Source: Leptofilum sp965223285
GTDB lineage: Bacteria; Chloroflexota; Anaerolineae; Promineifilales; Promineifilaceae
DNA: 64,000 nt
Reading direction: 5' to 3'
Assembly (NCBI RefSeq): GCF_965223285.1
Contig: NZ_OZ244997.1
Coordinates: forward strand, 3,472,001 to 3,536,000
The position numbers were made by a program, and so were the translations under genes. Below the pieces are notes generated by a model, which did not search any database, was not told the origin of the DNA, and worked only from the letters and a program-made list of their open reading frames with translations. Position 1 is the first letter of the stretch. Every line of letters begins with the position of its first letter. Shown piece after piece: positions 35,497 to 43,401 of this stretch.

Positions 35497-36464
35497 GCGG
35501 CGTATGGGTATTTTTAGAAAATAAAGATGGCAAGATTGTTACCGGCTCCCGCGAGGCAGTGAGTGCTGCCCGCACCGTAGCCGACGGGCTAGGACAAGAA
35601 CTAACTGGTTTGGTCTTTGGTGAAAACGTCTCTGGCGTGGCTGATGCCGCCTTCGATTTGGGCGTTGATGCCGTTTTGGGTGCTGACGATGCTACCTTGG
35701 GCCACTTCCGCGTTGAGGCAGTAGGGCCAATCGTTACAAAGTTAGCGCAAGAACATAGTCCCAGCGTCATTATGGCGAGTGCCACCAGCCGGGGCCGTGA
35801 TTTGGCTGCCTGGGTTGCTGCCGATTTGGAAGTCGGCTTGGTATCTGACGGCGTGAACCTGGCTGTAGATGGCGGTAACGTCAAAGTCACTCGCCCTGTG
35901 TACGCAGGCAAGCTAATGAGCAACGTATTTGCCACCAGCAGCACGCAGGTTATCACGCTGCGCAGCCGCGCCTTCCCGCAGGCAGAGTCTACGGGCAAAA
36001 GTGGGTCTGCCACCTGGGTAGATGCGGCCGTTGCCGAAGATGACATCCCCACCAAGGTTGTCGGCTTTGAAGGCAAGGAAGGCACCGTGAGCTTGACCGA
36101 CGCCAGCATCATCGTTTCTGGTGGGCGCGGCGTGGGTGGCCCGGAAGGGTTCGAGCCAGTGCAAGCGTTGGCAGACACGCTGGGTGCAGCCATGGGTGCT
36201 TCTCGTGCGGCCGTTGACGCTGGTTGGATTCCGTATGAGCATCAGGTTGGGCAGACGGGTAAGGTGGTTAGCCCCGATCTGTACATCGCGTCCGGCATCA
36301 GCGGTGCCATCCAGCACCAGGCCGGTATGCGCACCTCCAAGATCATCGTCGCCATCAACAAAGATGCCGACGCGCCCATCTTCAAGCTGGCGCAGTACGG
36401 CATCGTGGGCGACCTGTTTAAGGTGCTGCCCGCGCTGACGGCGGAGTTTAAGAAGAGACTTTAG
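35493..36464 (+). CDS. etfA: Electron transfer flavoprotein subunit alpha
   Basis: EtfA carries the FAD of the electron transfer flavoprotein. The 323-residue protein has the N-terminal EtfA/B fold and the C-terminal FAD domain with 'SGGRGVGGPEGFEPVQALAD', 'GASRAAVDAGWIPYEHQVGQTG', 'YIASGISGAIQHQAGM' and 'VAINKDADAPIF'. Length and motif order are typical. It is translationally coupled to etfB and followed by a strong terminator. Confidence 0.96.
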   Translation: MSGVWVFLENKDGKIVTGSREAVSAARTVADGLGQELTGLVFGENVSGVADAAFDLGVDAVLGADDATLGHFRVEAVGPIVTKLAQEHSPSVIMASATSRGRDLAAWVAADLEVGLVSDGVNLAVDGGNVKVTRPVYAGKLMSNVFATSSTQVITLRSRAFPQAESTGKSGSATWVDAAVAEDDIPTKVVGFEGKEGTVSLTDASIIVSGGRGVGGPEGFEPVQALADTLGAAMGASRAAVDAGWIPYEHQVGQTGKVVSPDLYIASGISGAIQHQAGMRTSKIIVAINKDADAPIFKLAQYGIVGDLFKVLPALTAEFKKRL

Positions 36465-36499
36465 ACGGTAAAGGGTTATCCGTAAACGGTAATCAGTAG

Positions 36500-36547
36500 A
36501 GCTGGCAGGTTAGCGATGAGCAATCGCGGAATCTGCCAGCTTTTTTT
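36500..36547 (+). terminator. Intrinsic terminator of etfBA
   Basis: A 9-bp stem AGCTGGCAG / CTGCCAGCT encloses an inner GCGAT/ATCGC stem and is followed by seven T residues. Confidence 0.9.
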
Positions 36548-36831
36548 GTGCGAAACGGCCGTTTTCCCTCCTAGTAGCTCTGCTGTGGCCGGTGTCCTCA
36601 CCGTGCCACTTTCTGCATCTGCCATTATTCTGGAATGCAAAACGGCTGTGTCCTCTATTCCTTGCCATTGGTTGTTGGGGACGGCCGTTTGCCACCCAAC
36701 TTATGCTAAAATTCGAGGGCAAGCGTGCGAAGTAGGCGGCGCGGCGGGACGCCGTGCCGCAGCCGGGTGAGGTTTCTCGCTTGCCGAAGACCGCGCCGGA
36801 GCAGCGCATAGAATTTTGACGTTTCTTTAAG
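36548..36831. other. Gap between etfA and a convergent gene, with a GC-rich foldable element
   Basis: No gene seen. Two ACGGCCGT copies occur. A nested structure spans 36708-36817: an outer AAAATTC/GAATTTT stem, an 8-bp GGCAAGCG/CGCTTGCC stem (36718-36725 with 36778-36785), and an 11-bp apical stem at 36736-36760 (GCGGCGCGGCG, loop GGA, CGCCGTGCCGC). It may be a structured RNA or another dispersed repeat. Confidence 0.5.
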
Positions 36832-37461
36832 CTACGCGGGGTCAGGAGCCGAAACGTCAGTTTCTATCACATCCACACCAGTTTCAACATTATTCACGAA
36901 CTGAAATTCTTTAGCCACCGCTGAGAATTCTTCTTCCCAACGCATACGACGAATCTGCCTTTTAATACCTTTTCGGATGTTGCTCGCTGTAAAAACAACA
37001 CCAATCATTGCAAAACCCCAAAATATTATGTGTCGAAAAAGTTCGTCTGGATAAAAGATTGAATAAAGAAAAACGGATGCACTTAGGCTAGAAAGTGCGA
37101 AGAGACCATATGTAGACTTGAGGTTTGACAGCCAATGATATTTTCTCGGTGAGCGACGATTAATTGCTTCTTGCACATTTTCCCATTGAAGCCCATCAAT
37201 TTGAGGCTCCAATATCTGATGAATATAAGCACCGATTCTGTGCATGCTGTCAAACCATCTTAATTCATCCGACCAGCCAGCATTAACCAAAATAAGAGCC
37301 AATATACATAACTCTGGTAGCTCGACCAGTGCTGATGCGGCGACCAAAGCGGATATTGTTGCCCAAACCAAAGACATTCTTGAACTACGCCTGTCCCACA
37401 GAATATTGATCTCCTGACGTAAGGCTTGATATTCTACTAATGCAGCTTCTTGGGATATCAC
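36832..37461 (-). CDS. Hypothetical membrane protein, AT-richer than neighbours
   Basis: The 209-residue protein has two hydrophobic hairpins (about residues 30-65 and 118-158) and charged cytoplasmic parts, including 'GIKRQIRRMRWEEEF'. I recognise no family. It contains no ACGGCCGT copy and looks AT-richer than adjoining genes, which fits recent acquisition. The start is not firm: an SD-like GGAGG lies 7-8 bp upstream of the first codon. It is convergent to etfA and lies in a gap-rich area. Confidence 0.6.
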   Translation of the reverse strand: MISQEAALVEYQALRQEINILWDRRSSRMSLVWATISALVAASALVELPELCILALILVNAGWSDELRWFDSMHRIGAYIHQILEPQIDGLQWENVQEAINRRSPRKYHWLSNLKSTYGLFALSSLSASVFLYSIFYPDELFRHIIFWGFAMIGVVFTASNIRKGIKRQIRRMRWEEEFSAVAKEFQFVNNVETGVDVIETDVSAPDPA

Positions 37462-37690
37462 TTAATTTACCCTCCTAATTGATGTTTCTTTTGAAACGGC
37501 CGTGTTTCACAGAGCGACTTTATGATACACACTACATCTTGTTTTTGCACTCGAATTATTGATCTAACCTCCTGCCGCGCTACGTTTTGCCGGGTTCTCC
37601 TTCACTAAGCGTTCGCAGAACGCAGTCACTCCCTCACCCCCTCTCAAAAACGGCCGTTGCCCTTCCCAAAATCTGCTTTATCATTCTAAT

Positions 37691-39172
37691 GTGGTAGAAA
37701 AATGGTTGACCCGAGGAAGTAAAAGGCTGGTTTTGCTGTTTGGCGTGTTATTGTTGCCAACGGCCGTTGCTCTCATCTGGTTTGTGGTGGGCAGCAGCGA
37801 GCGCACGGTGGGCTGGTGGTTTTTGCTTGGGTCGGCACTGCTGGGCGGGCTAGGCACTCTGCTGCTGATCCGCTTGCTGCATCGGCGGACGCTACACAGC
37901 CAGCAACAAGTTTCTGAGCGAAAGCAGCTAGAAAGGCTGGCAGTAGAGCTACTGCGCGAACCACTGGAAAACGGCGACCTTCCTGCGTTGCTGAAACGCC
38001 ATGTCCCCCAATTGTTCTCCAATGGCTGGGTAGAAATTCGGCTATTGCCAGATTCTGTATTGTTCGCCCAGGGCGAGGGGTGGATTCCGCTGGGTAATGA
38101 GCGATGGGTTGAGCTGTTAACTGATTTGGAGCGGGCGGTTGTGGTGCCCGGTTTGCCAGAGGCAGCGGCGTTGGGCTTTGGCAGCGCGGCACTCGTCGTG
38201 CCCATTCAGGGGGCGGATGCAGACAACATTGGGGGGATTTATCTGCTACGGCCGTCTGGTTTAGACGTGCGCGATTGGGCGGCGAACGGCCGTTCCCTGG
38301 CGGCACAAATCGGAGCAAATTTGCAGCAGGTGGCCCATCTAGACGCGGCCTTGGCAACCCAGGCAGAAGCGTATGAGAAGGAAATTTACGAGCAGGCGTA
38401 CCAGGCGGAAGTGCAGGCCATGATGGCGGAATACGACAAGGTGTCGCAGGAGCTGGCCATTGCCAAAAAGGTGCAGGCCACGTTTTTGCCCCCCAAGGTG
38501 CCAGAGATAGCGGGTTGGCAATTGGCCGTGACGCTGGAACCAGCGCGGGAAATGTCTGGGGATTTTTACGATTTTATTGAGTTGCCAAACGGCCGTATCG
38601 GCCTCGTCATTGCGGATGTGGCAGACAAAGGGATGGGGTCTGCGCTGTACATGGCGCTCAGCCGCACGCTCATCCGCACCTTTGCACCCGATTTTGACAC
38701 CGAGCCAGAGCAAGCGTTGTGCGCCGCCAATCGGCGCGTGCTCATGGACAGCACGAGCGACCTGTTTGTGACCGTTTTTTACGCCATTTTGGACCCAGCC
38801 AGCGGCTTGTTAACTTATTGCAACGCCGGACACAATCCCCCCTATTTGTATTCTGGCAACGGCGGCGGAATGCGGCAGCTCACTCGCACGGCCATTCCGG
38901 TTGGCATTTTGGAAGAGACGGTTTGGGAAAAGGGCACTATCCAGATGGAGCCAGGCGATTTGCTACTGATGTACACCGATGGCGTGACGGAAGCGGAGGA
39001 TGAAGAAGAAGCGTTCTTTGGCGAGGCGCGGCTGCAGGCGGTGACAGAGGCGAATTTGGAGCGGTCGGTGGATATTATTGAGAGCAAGGTGGTAACGGCC
39101 GTTCTCGATTTCGTCGGAGACGCTCCCCAGTTTGACGACATCACCCTCATGCTGTTGGCACGGGAGCTGTAG
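37691..39172 (+). CDS. SpoIIE/RsbU-type PP2C phosphatase with membrane anchor
   Basis: The 493-residue protein has two N-terminal transmembrane helices (about residues 12-32 and 40-62), a GAF-like middle region (about 80-220), a short coiled coil and a C-terminal PP2C-type phosphatase domain. The latter has 'PAREMSGDFYDFIELPNGR', 'VIADVADKGMGSALYMAL', 'CNAGHNPPYLY', 'LLMYTDGVTEA' and 'FDDITLMLLA', with the metal-binding Asp residues. Such enzymes dephosphorylate anti-sigma antagonists in partner-switching. The GTG start at 37691 has no clear ribosome site and is uncertain. No anti-sigma factor gene is adjacent. Confidence 0.88.
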   Translation: MVEKWLTRGSKRLVLLFGVLLLPTAVALIWFVVGSSERTVGWWFLLGSALLGGLGTLLLIRLLHRRTLHSQQQVSERKQLERLAVELLREPLENGDLPALLKRHVPQLFSNGWVEIRLLPDSVLFAQGEGWIPLGNERWVELLTDLERAVVVPGLPEAAALGFGSAALVVPIQGADADNIGGIYLLRPSGLDVRDWAANGRSLAAQIGANLQQVAHLDAALATQAEAYEKEIYEQAYQAEVQAMMAEYDKVSQELAIAKKVQATFLPPKVPEIAGWQLAVTLEPAREMSGDFYDFIELPNGRIGLVIADVADKGMGSALYMALSRTLIRTFAPDFDTEPEQALCAANRRVLMDSTSDLFVTVFYAILDPASGLLTYCNAGHNPPYLYSGNGGGMRQLTRTAIPVGILEETVWEKGTIQMEPGDLLLMYTDGVTEAEDEEEAFFGEARLQAVTEANLERSVDIIESKVVTAVLDFVGDAPQFDDITLMLLAREL

Positions 39173-39177
39173 CCACT

Positions 39178-39390
39178 CTAAACGATTTTTCCAAACTCTT
39201 GGCGGCTAATTCCCAACTCTCGGATGATGGCTCTTACTGTACCTGGTGCTAAATCTTTTCCACCCCAATCCGGTACCGAGGCAATTTGATTTGTCTCCAG
39301 GTTTATCCAAATCCGATGACTCCCTTTCCCCTGTCGTAATTCTCGACAGCCCAATTTTTTCAGTCGCTTAGCAACTTCACGGTAACGCAT
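39178..39390 (-). CDS. hicA: HicA-type mRNA interferase toxin
   Basis: The 70-residue protein has the HicA dsRNA-binding-like fold pattern: 'YREVAKRLKKLGCRELRQGKGSHRIW' in part, with the catalytic His in 'GSHRIW', then 'VPDWGGKDLAPGTVRAIIRELGIS'. It cleaves mRNA when free of its antitoxin. Its ATG overlaps the upstream antitoxin stop by one base (TAATG). The gene ends 5 bp from the convergent phosphatase gene. Confidence 0.88.
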   Translation of the reverse strand: MRYREVAKRLKKLGCRELRQGKGSHRIWINLETNQIASVPDWGGKDLAPGTVRAIIRELGISRQEFGKIV

Positions 39391-39635
39391 TAGGCCGAAA
39401 CGAGGAGGTCAACAGTTTGCGGTCGATCTTTCAAGGCTGGACGTAAAACAGGGGGCAAGTTCATACCTAATTCCTGCCATGCTTCTCTTAAACTTGCCAA
39501 TGCCTCTTGTACATTAACCTGAATTTCTTCGGGCGTTGTGCCTTCTGTAACCAGTCCAGGAATATCTGGGCTAGTTATAGTGAAAACACCGGACTCGTTT
39601 GGCTCTAAATAAAGACGAATTGAATAAATCGACAT
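39390..39635 (-). CDS. hicB: HicB-type antitoxin, HTH-less
   Basis: The 81-residue protein has the partial RNase-H-like HicB fold: 'YSIRLYLEPNESGVFTITSPDIPGLVTEG', 'EEIQVNVQEALAS' and a C-terminal strand. It binds and neutralises HicA. GAGGAG lies 7 bp before ATG 39635, so I do not use the longer frame to 39668. There is no C-terminal DNA-binding domain, so autoregulation may be weak. It precedes the toxin, the reverse of the first-described hicAB order. Confidence 0.85.
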   Translation of the reverse strand: MSIYSIRLYLEPNESGVFTITSPDIPGLVTEGTTPEEIQVNVQEALASLREAWQELGMNLPPVLRPALKDRPQTVDLLVSA

Positions 39636-39653
39636 ACTTTTGCTCCTCACATT

Positions 39654-39681
39654 TTGTGCCTTTTGCAATTCGGATTATAAC
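39654..39681 (+). promoter_or_regulatory. Promoter giving a possibly leaderless EamA mRNA
   Basis: TTGTGC, a 16-bp spacer and TATAAC (39676-39681), with the ATG only 7 bp after the -10 box and no ribosome site. Transcription would start at or next to the ATG. Confidence 0.45.
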
Positions 39682-39688
39682 ATACTGC

Positions 39689-40558
39689 ATGAATTTATTT
39701 TTAAACAATCCAGAACTGCTAGCCGTCGCGTACGGCTTGGCGTCTGCGGCCGTTTGGGGAGCGGGTGATTTTAGCGGCGGCTTTGCAGCCAAGCGAGGCA
39801 ATGTGTATGCCGTTGTGCTGCTGTCGCAGGTGACGGGACTGGTGTGTCTGCTGACGCTGGCTCTGCTGCTGGAAGGGCCACTGCCTTCGGCACGTAACAT
39901 GCTGTTTGGCGCGTTGGCTGGCCTGGCTGGCGTGATTGGTATTTTGTCATTGTACGCAGGGCTGGCACGGGGGCGGATGGGGGTGGTGGCCCCCACAACG
40001 GCCGTTCTCTCTGCATCAATTCCCGTGGTGGTGGGAATTGTTACAGAGGGGATTCCGCCGGGTTTGGTGCTGGTAGGCTTTGGTTTGGCGGTAACGGCCG
40101 TTTGGCTCCTTTCTGGTGGCGGCAAAGCCGATGGCATTCGCCGGGACGAACTTGGTTTGGCATTGCTAGCCGGGTTGGGCTTCTCCCTCTTCTTCGTTTT
40201 TATTGATCAGCTCAGTGCTGGCATTGTTTTTTGGCCATTGACGGCAGCGCGAGCTGCCTCCGTGCCGCTGCTGCTCATATTTCTACTGAGTCGGCAGTGG
40301 CAAGCGGCCCAATGGCAATTGCCCAACCGGGCCGTGCTGCCCATCGTCGCCCTCTCTGGCATTTTAGATAGTGGCGGCAACTACTTTTTTGCCCTGGCTA
40401 CACAGTCAGGGAGGCTGGACATTGCGGCCGTTTTGTCTTCACTTTATCCAGCCTCCACCGTTTTGCTAGCTCGCCTCATCCTCAAAGAAAGGCTGGGGCC
40501 GCGCCAATGGCTTGGCGTGGGCATTGCGCTCGTTGCTCTGGTTTTGATTGCGATATAA
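39689..40558 (+). CDS. EamA/DMT-family transporter
   Basis: The 289-residue protein has ten hydrophobic helices arranged as two EamA repeats, beginning 'AYGLASAAVWGAGDFSGGFAAK' in part and ending with 'LYPASTVLLARLILKERLGPRQWLGVGIALVAL', a typical EamA C-terminus. Proteins of this family export metabolites such as amino acids, or import drugs or nucleotide sugars; the substrate is unknown. ATG 39689 is chosen; the longer frame from 39599 would run over hicB. The stop is 7 bp before the rsgA start. Confidence 0.85.
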   Translation: MNLFLNNPELLAVAYGLASAAVWGAGDFSGGFAAKRGNVYAVVLLSQVTGLVCLLTLALLLEGPLPSARNMLFGALAGLAGVIGILSLYAGLARGRMGVVAPTTAVLSASIPVVVGIVTEGIPPGLVLVGFGLAVTAVWLLSGGGKADGIRRDELGLALLAGLGFSLFFVFIDQLSAGIVFWPLTAARAASVPLLLIFLLSRQWQAAQWQLPNRAVLPIVALSGILDSGGNYFFALATQSGRLDIAAVLSSLYPASTVLLARLILKERLGPRQWLGVGIALVALVLIAI

Positions 40559-40565
40559 TTCTCAC

Positions 40566-41516
40566 ATGACAGAAAAACTGGAAGGACGGGTCATCAAAGC
40601 CATTAGCGGTTTTTACACCGTAGAAATTGAGGGACGGGAGCCAATTGTGGCCCAGATTGCCGGGCGGCTCAAGCAGGAATGGCATAGCAGCACCCTCGTC
40701 GCTGCCGGGGATTGGGTCACGATTTCTCTCAATCCCGACGGCACTGGCACGGTAGAAGCCGTGGCCGAGCGCACCTCGGTACTCTCGCGCAGCCGCCCCA
40801 CGGCCGCGCCCACCCGCAAAATGGCCGCTGACCAAGAGCAGGTGCTGGTCGCCAACCTGGATCAGGTCATTTTTGTCTTTGCCGTAAAAAATCCCACCTC
40901 TAATCTGCGTAAGCTAGATCGCTTCTTGGTGGTGGCAGAAATGAACGAACTGCCCGCCGTCATTTGCCTCAACAAGATCGATCTGGACAAAAAGGGAAAG
41001 GTTCAGGCGCAATTCCAGCGGTATGCTGACATTGGCTACCCAGTTTTGCACACCAGCACCCAAACCGGCGAGGGCGTTGCCGAACTTAAGGAACTGCTGC
41101 ACGGCAAGATTTCGGTGCTGGCTGGTTCGTCGGGCGTGGGCAAATCGAGCCTGCTCAACGAAATTCAGCCTGGCCTGGGGCTGAAGGTGAGCCACGTGAG
41201 CGGGGCCACAGGCAAGGGGATGCACACCACGCGCTTTGCGGAATTGTTTCCACTGGACGACGGCGGCTACGTGGCCGACACGCCCGGCATTCGCGGTTTG
41301 GCCTTGTTTGATTTGGAGCCATACGAATTGGATGCGTACTTCCGCGAGATTGCGCCGCTGGTTTCTGACTGCCAGTTTAGCGATTGCAGCCATCGGCATG
41401 AGCCGGGGTGTGCGGTGTTGGCAGCAGTAAAAGACGGCCGTATCCACCCCGCCCGCTATGACAGTTACCTCCGCCTCCGCGAAGAACACGAAACGTTAGA
41501 CGAAGAAAATTATTAG
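40566..41516 (+). CDS. rsgA: Ribosome small-subunit-dependent GTPase A
   Basis: RsgA is a circularly permuted GTPase that checks late 30S subunit assembly. The 316-residue protein has an N-terminal OB fold (about residues 1-85), then the G domain in permuted order: 'NKIDL' (G4), 'LAGSSGVGKSSLLN' (G1), 'GKGMHTTR' (G2) and 'DTPGIRGL' (G3). A C-terminal zinc site 'CQFSDCSHRHEPGC' follows. TATAAT lies at 40554-40559, only 6 bp before the ATG and with no SD, so the message may be leaderless. Confidence 0.95.
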   Translation: MTEKLEGRVIKAISGFYTVEIEGREPIVAQIAGRLKQEWHSSTLVAAGDWVTISLNPDGTGTVEAVAERTSVLSRSRPTAAPTRKMAADQEQVLVANLDQVIFVFAVKNPTSNLRKLDRFLVVAEMNELPAVICLNKIDLDKKGKVQAQFQRYADIGYPVLHTSTQTGEGVAELKELLHGKISVLAGSSGVGKSSLLNEIQPGLGLKVSHVSGATGKGMHTTRFAELFPLDDGGYVADTPGIRGLALFDLEPYELDAYFREIAPLVSDCQFSDCSHRHEPGCAVLAAVKDGRIHPARYDSYLRLREEHETLDEENY

Positions 41517-41522
41517 CCTCCG

Positions 41523-41585
41523 CAGGACTGGCAATCCTGTAGGTATCGTTTCTCATCTCTAAACAGGTGAGGACTGCCAGTCCTT
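41523..41585. repeat. 'AGGACTGGCAATCCT' hairpin
   Basis: The arms AGGACTGGCAATCCT and AGGACTGCCAGTCCT pair over 14 of 15 positions, and each arm is itself nearly palindromic. It lies after rsgA in a 229-bp gap. The rest of the gap shows no gene. Confidence 0.7.
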
Positions 41586-41745
41586 TATCAACCGATCGGT
41601 TGATACGGCCGTATCCATTCCACTGACTGCACAATCCACCAAATGCAACCCACAATTCCATCGCCTGATGGGTTACTTTCGCCTGCCTACCCAGTAAGAT
41701 TTAAGCATATTCGGCAACAACTTAAGTTCAACAAGGAGTGGAATC

Positions 41746-42102
41746 GTGAATAACCAAGAATTAAAAAATAAAGCAAAGGGACAAAACAACAACACGATCA
41801 TGGCTGTTATTTTTATCGTCATTGGTGCAGTTTTGATGGTCGCCAACGTTACAGATTTCTCGTTCCAGAACTGGTGGGCACTGTTTATGCTCATCCCGCT
41901 GGCAGGGTTTGCACAGAACATCTATAGCGACTATCGGGCAAACGGCCGTCTCACTTCCGCCAGCACAGGAGCCATCATCACCAGCCTGGCCATCCTCCTC
42001 GCTGCCTCAATCTTCCTATTTGAAGCCATCACCTGGGGTATGATCTGGCCTGTTGGTCTTATTTTTGCCGGTCTGTCCATGTTTCTGGGCAGCCGTTCCT
42101 AA
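41746..42102 (+). CDS. Small membrane protein, LiaF/DUF5668-like
   Basis: The 118-residue protein has about four transmembrane helices ('TIMAVIFIVIGAVLMVANV', 'NWWALFMLIPLAGFAQNI', and a C-terminal pair), matching the membrane part of LiaF/DUF5668 proteins. Start GTG 41746 has AAGGAG 7 bp upstream. The stop codon TAA (42100-42102) is exactly the left flank of the IS630 insertion and recurs at its right flank. LiaF-like proteins often repress LiaRS-type systems; the ABC/two-component cluster past the IS fits that setting. Confidence 0.75.
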   Translation: MNNQELKNKAKGQNNNTIMAVIFIVIGAVLMVANVTDFSFQNWWALFMLIPLAGFAQNIYSDYRANGRLTSASTGAIITSLAILLAASIFLFEAITWGMIWPVGLIFAGLSMFLGSRS

Positions 42103-42148
42103 GTGCTTTGTAAACAAAGTATATTTAGAAATATAAGGCGTTAACAAA

Positions 42149-42856
42149 TTACTGAACGTTAACAATTGGATAAAGTCGCTTCAGTTTAATGCGAGCATCA
42201 GTGCAAGTAAATTGCCAATCAACACCCACTTGGCGTTTATTGCGTTGTGTTTCCCAAGCTGCTACTTGGTTGCGAACTTCGTCAATATCCACCTTCCGTC
42301 GCTTCAATGCCTGACGACGTAAAACAGATAATTCACATTCAGCAATATTGAGCCAACTGCCATGCTCTGGTGTGTAATGCCATTCAAGTTTGTCCGCAAT
42401 CCGGCGTGCTTCTGCTGGTTCATACCGTTCATATAAAGAAGCGATATGGTGAATGTTCAAGTTATCCACAACCAAGACAATCGTCTCTGCATCAGGATAA
42501 ACCTCGTCGACTAATGATTTCAACACCTGTGCAAATTCAATCTTGCGGCGTTGTGGATAAATCCATGTTTTGCGAAATCCGGCTAATGGTTCGACGGCCA
42601 GAAAAAGGGAACACTTCCCATGTCGTTGGTACTCATAGTCTTCTCGAACGGGTTGTCCTGGTTGCAGCGGAATTTCACCTCTTGGTGTTGACCGCAACGC
42701 TTTTTGAATTTCATCCAGGCAAACCATCGGCCGTTTCGGGTCGTAGGGTCGTTCATAAACGGAGAGGACATCTTCCATTTTGGCGACAAAGCGTGCCCCA
42801 GGTTTGGGCAGACACCACGATTTTACTTGCCAAGGCTTGAGTTCATTTTTTTTAGC
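42149..42856 (-). CDS. IS630 transposase, ORF B (catalytic DDE part)
   Basis: This frame carries the DDE domain: Asp in 'MVCLDEIQKAL', Asp in 'LVVDNLNIHHI' and Glu in 'WLNIAECEL'. Conserved IS630 segments 'FVAKMEDVLSVYERPYDP' and 'RRKIEFAQVLKSLV' surround these. The frame has no independent start near its beginning; it is read from ORF A by a -1 shift at the A8 run at 42846-42853. An internal ATG at 42778 would miss the conserved 'NELKPWQVKSWC' region. Confidence 0.88.
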   Translation of the reverse strand, partial: AKKNELKPWQVKSWCLPKPGARFVAKMEDVLSVYERPYDPKRPMVCLDEIQKALRSTPRGEIPLQPGQPVREDYEYQRHGKCSLFLAVEPLAGFRKTWIYPQRRKIEFAQVLKSLVDEVYPDAETIVLVVDNLNIHHIASLYERYEPAEARRIADKLEWHYTPEHGSWLNIAECELSVLRRQALKRRKVDIDEVRNQVAAWETQRNKRQVGVDWQFTCTDARIKLKRLYPIVNVQ

Positions 42857-43275
42857 TTATTTCCTATGGCGGTGTGACTAATCTCATCAACCACCTCTAG
42901 TTTTACCAGCCCATCAGCCAATAATCTCAGTGTCCACCGGTCATACCCCTCTGGTGGTTCGCTGCATGTCAAGGCAATCAGTTGTGCTTCTACATCTCCA
43001 GTCATTTTTGTCACCGGCCGCCCTGATCGTGGTTGGTCGTACAACGCTCTGTCCACACCACTTTCAAAGTAACGTCGTTTGATTTGGCTGACAGTAACAT
43101 TGGATAGCATGGTTGCTTCTGCGACTTGAGCCAAGGTTCTCTTCTCCCCTTCGCTGCGGTTGAGTAGAAGCAACACCCTTGCCCGACTGATCACCCTTGC
43201 TTTGTGTTCACCCGACTTTATCAATTGTTCAAGTTCAGTTTTTTCATTTTGTGGAAGTTTTATATGTTTTGCCAT
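42823..43275 (-). CDS. IS630 transposase, ORF A (HTH part)
   Basis: The 150-residue product holds the N-terminal helix-turn-helix of IS630 transposases ('TLAQVAEATMLSNVTVSQIKRRY') and the linker 'ALYDQPRSGRPVTKM'. Near its end the codons CTA AAA AAA ATG form an 'A AAA AAA' slippery heptamer at which -1 shifting joins ORF B in frame, giving about 375 residues in all. Unshifted reading stops after 'NSSLGK'. Confidence 0.88.
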   Translation of the reverse strand: MAKHIKLPQNEKTELEQLIKSGEHKARVISRARVLLLLNRSEGEKRTLAQVAEATMLSNVTVSQIKRRYFESGVDRALYDQPRSGRPVTKMTGDVEAQLIALTCSEPPEGYDRWTLRLLADGLVKLEVVDEISHTAIGNKLKKMNSSLGK

Positions 43276-43348
43276 TCCACAAGTTTATTCGATAACTATG
43301 TTTACTAACAAATTTGCTTTACAGAGCACTAAGTAACTGAGTAATCCC

Positions 43349-43386
43349 AGAAGTTCAACTTTTTGAAAAAGTTGAACTTCTCTTTT
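43349..43386 (+). terminator. Long hairpin with U-run, beyond the IS
   Basis: AGAAGTTCAACTTTTT and its full complement form a 16-bp stem with a one-base centre, followed by a short T-rich tract. Before the IS arrived it would have followed the 41746 gene by about 20 bp and could have been its terminator. Confidence 0.7.
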
Positions 43387-43401
43387 GCATAGAGGTTTAA
43401 C

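Larger units (their letters stand above)
42103..43329 (-). mobile_element. IS630-family insertion sequence
   Basis: A 1,227-bp element whose ends pair as imperfect inverted repeats: GTGCTTTGTAAACAAA on the left against GTGCTCTGTAAAGCAAA on the right, reversed. TAA occurs directly outside both ends, consistent with the TA-containing target duplication of this family. It encodes a two-frame transposase. There are no exact ACGGCCGT copies inside it. Confidence 0.88.
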
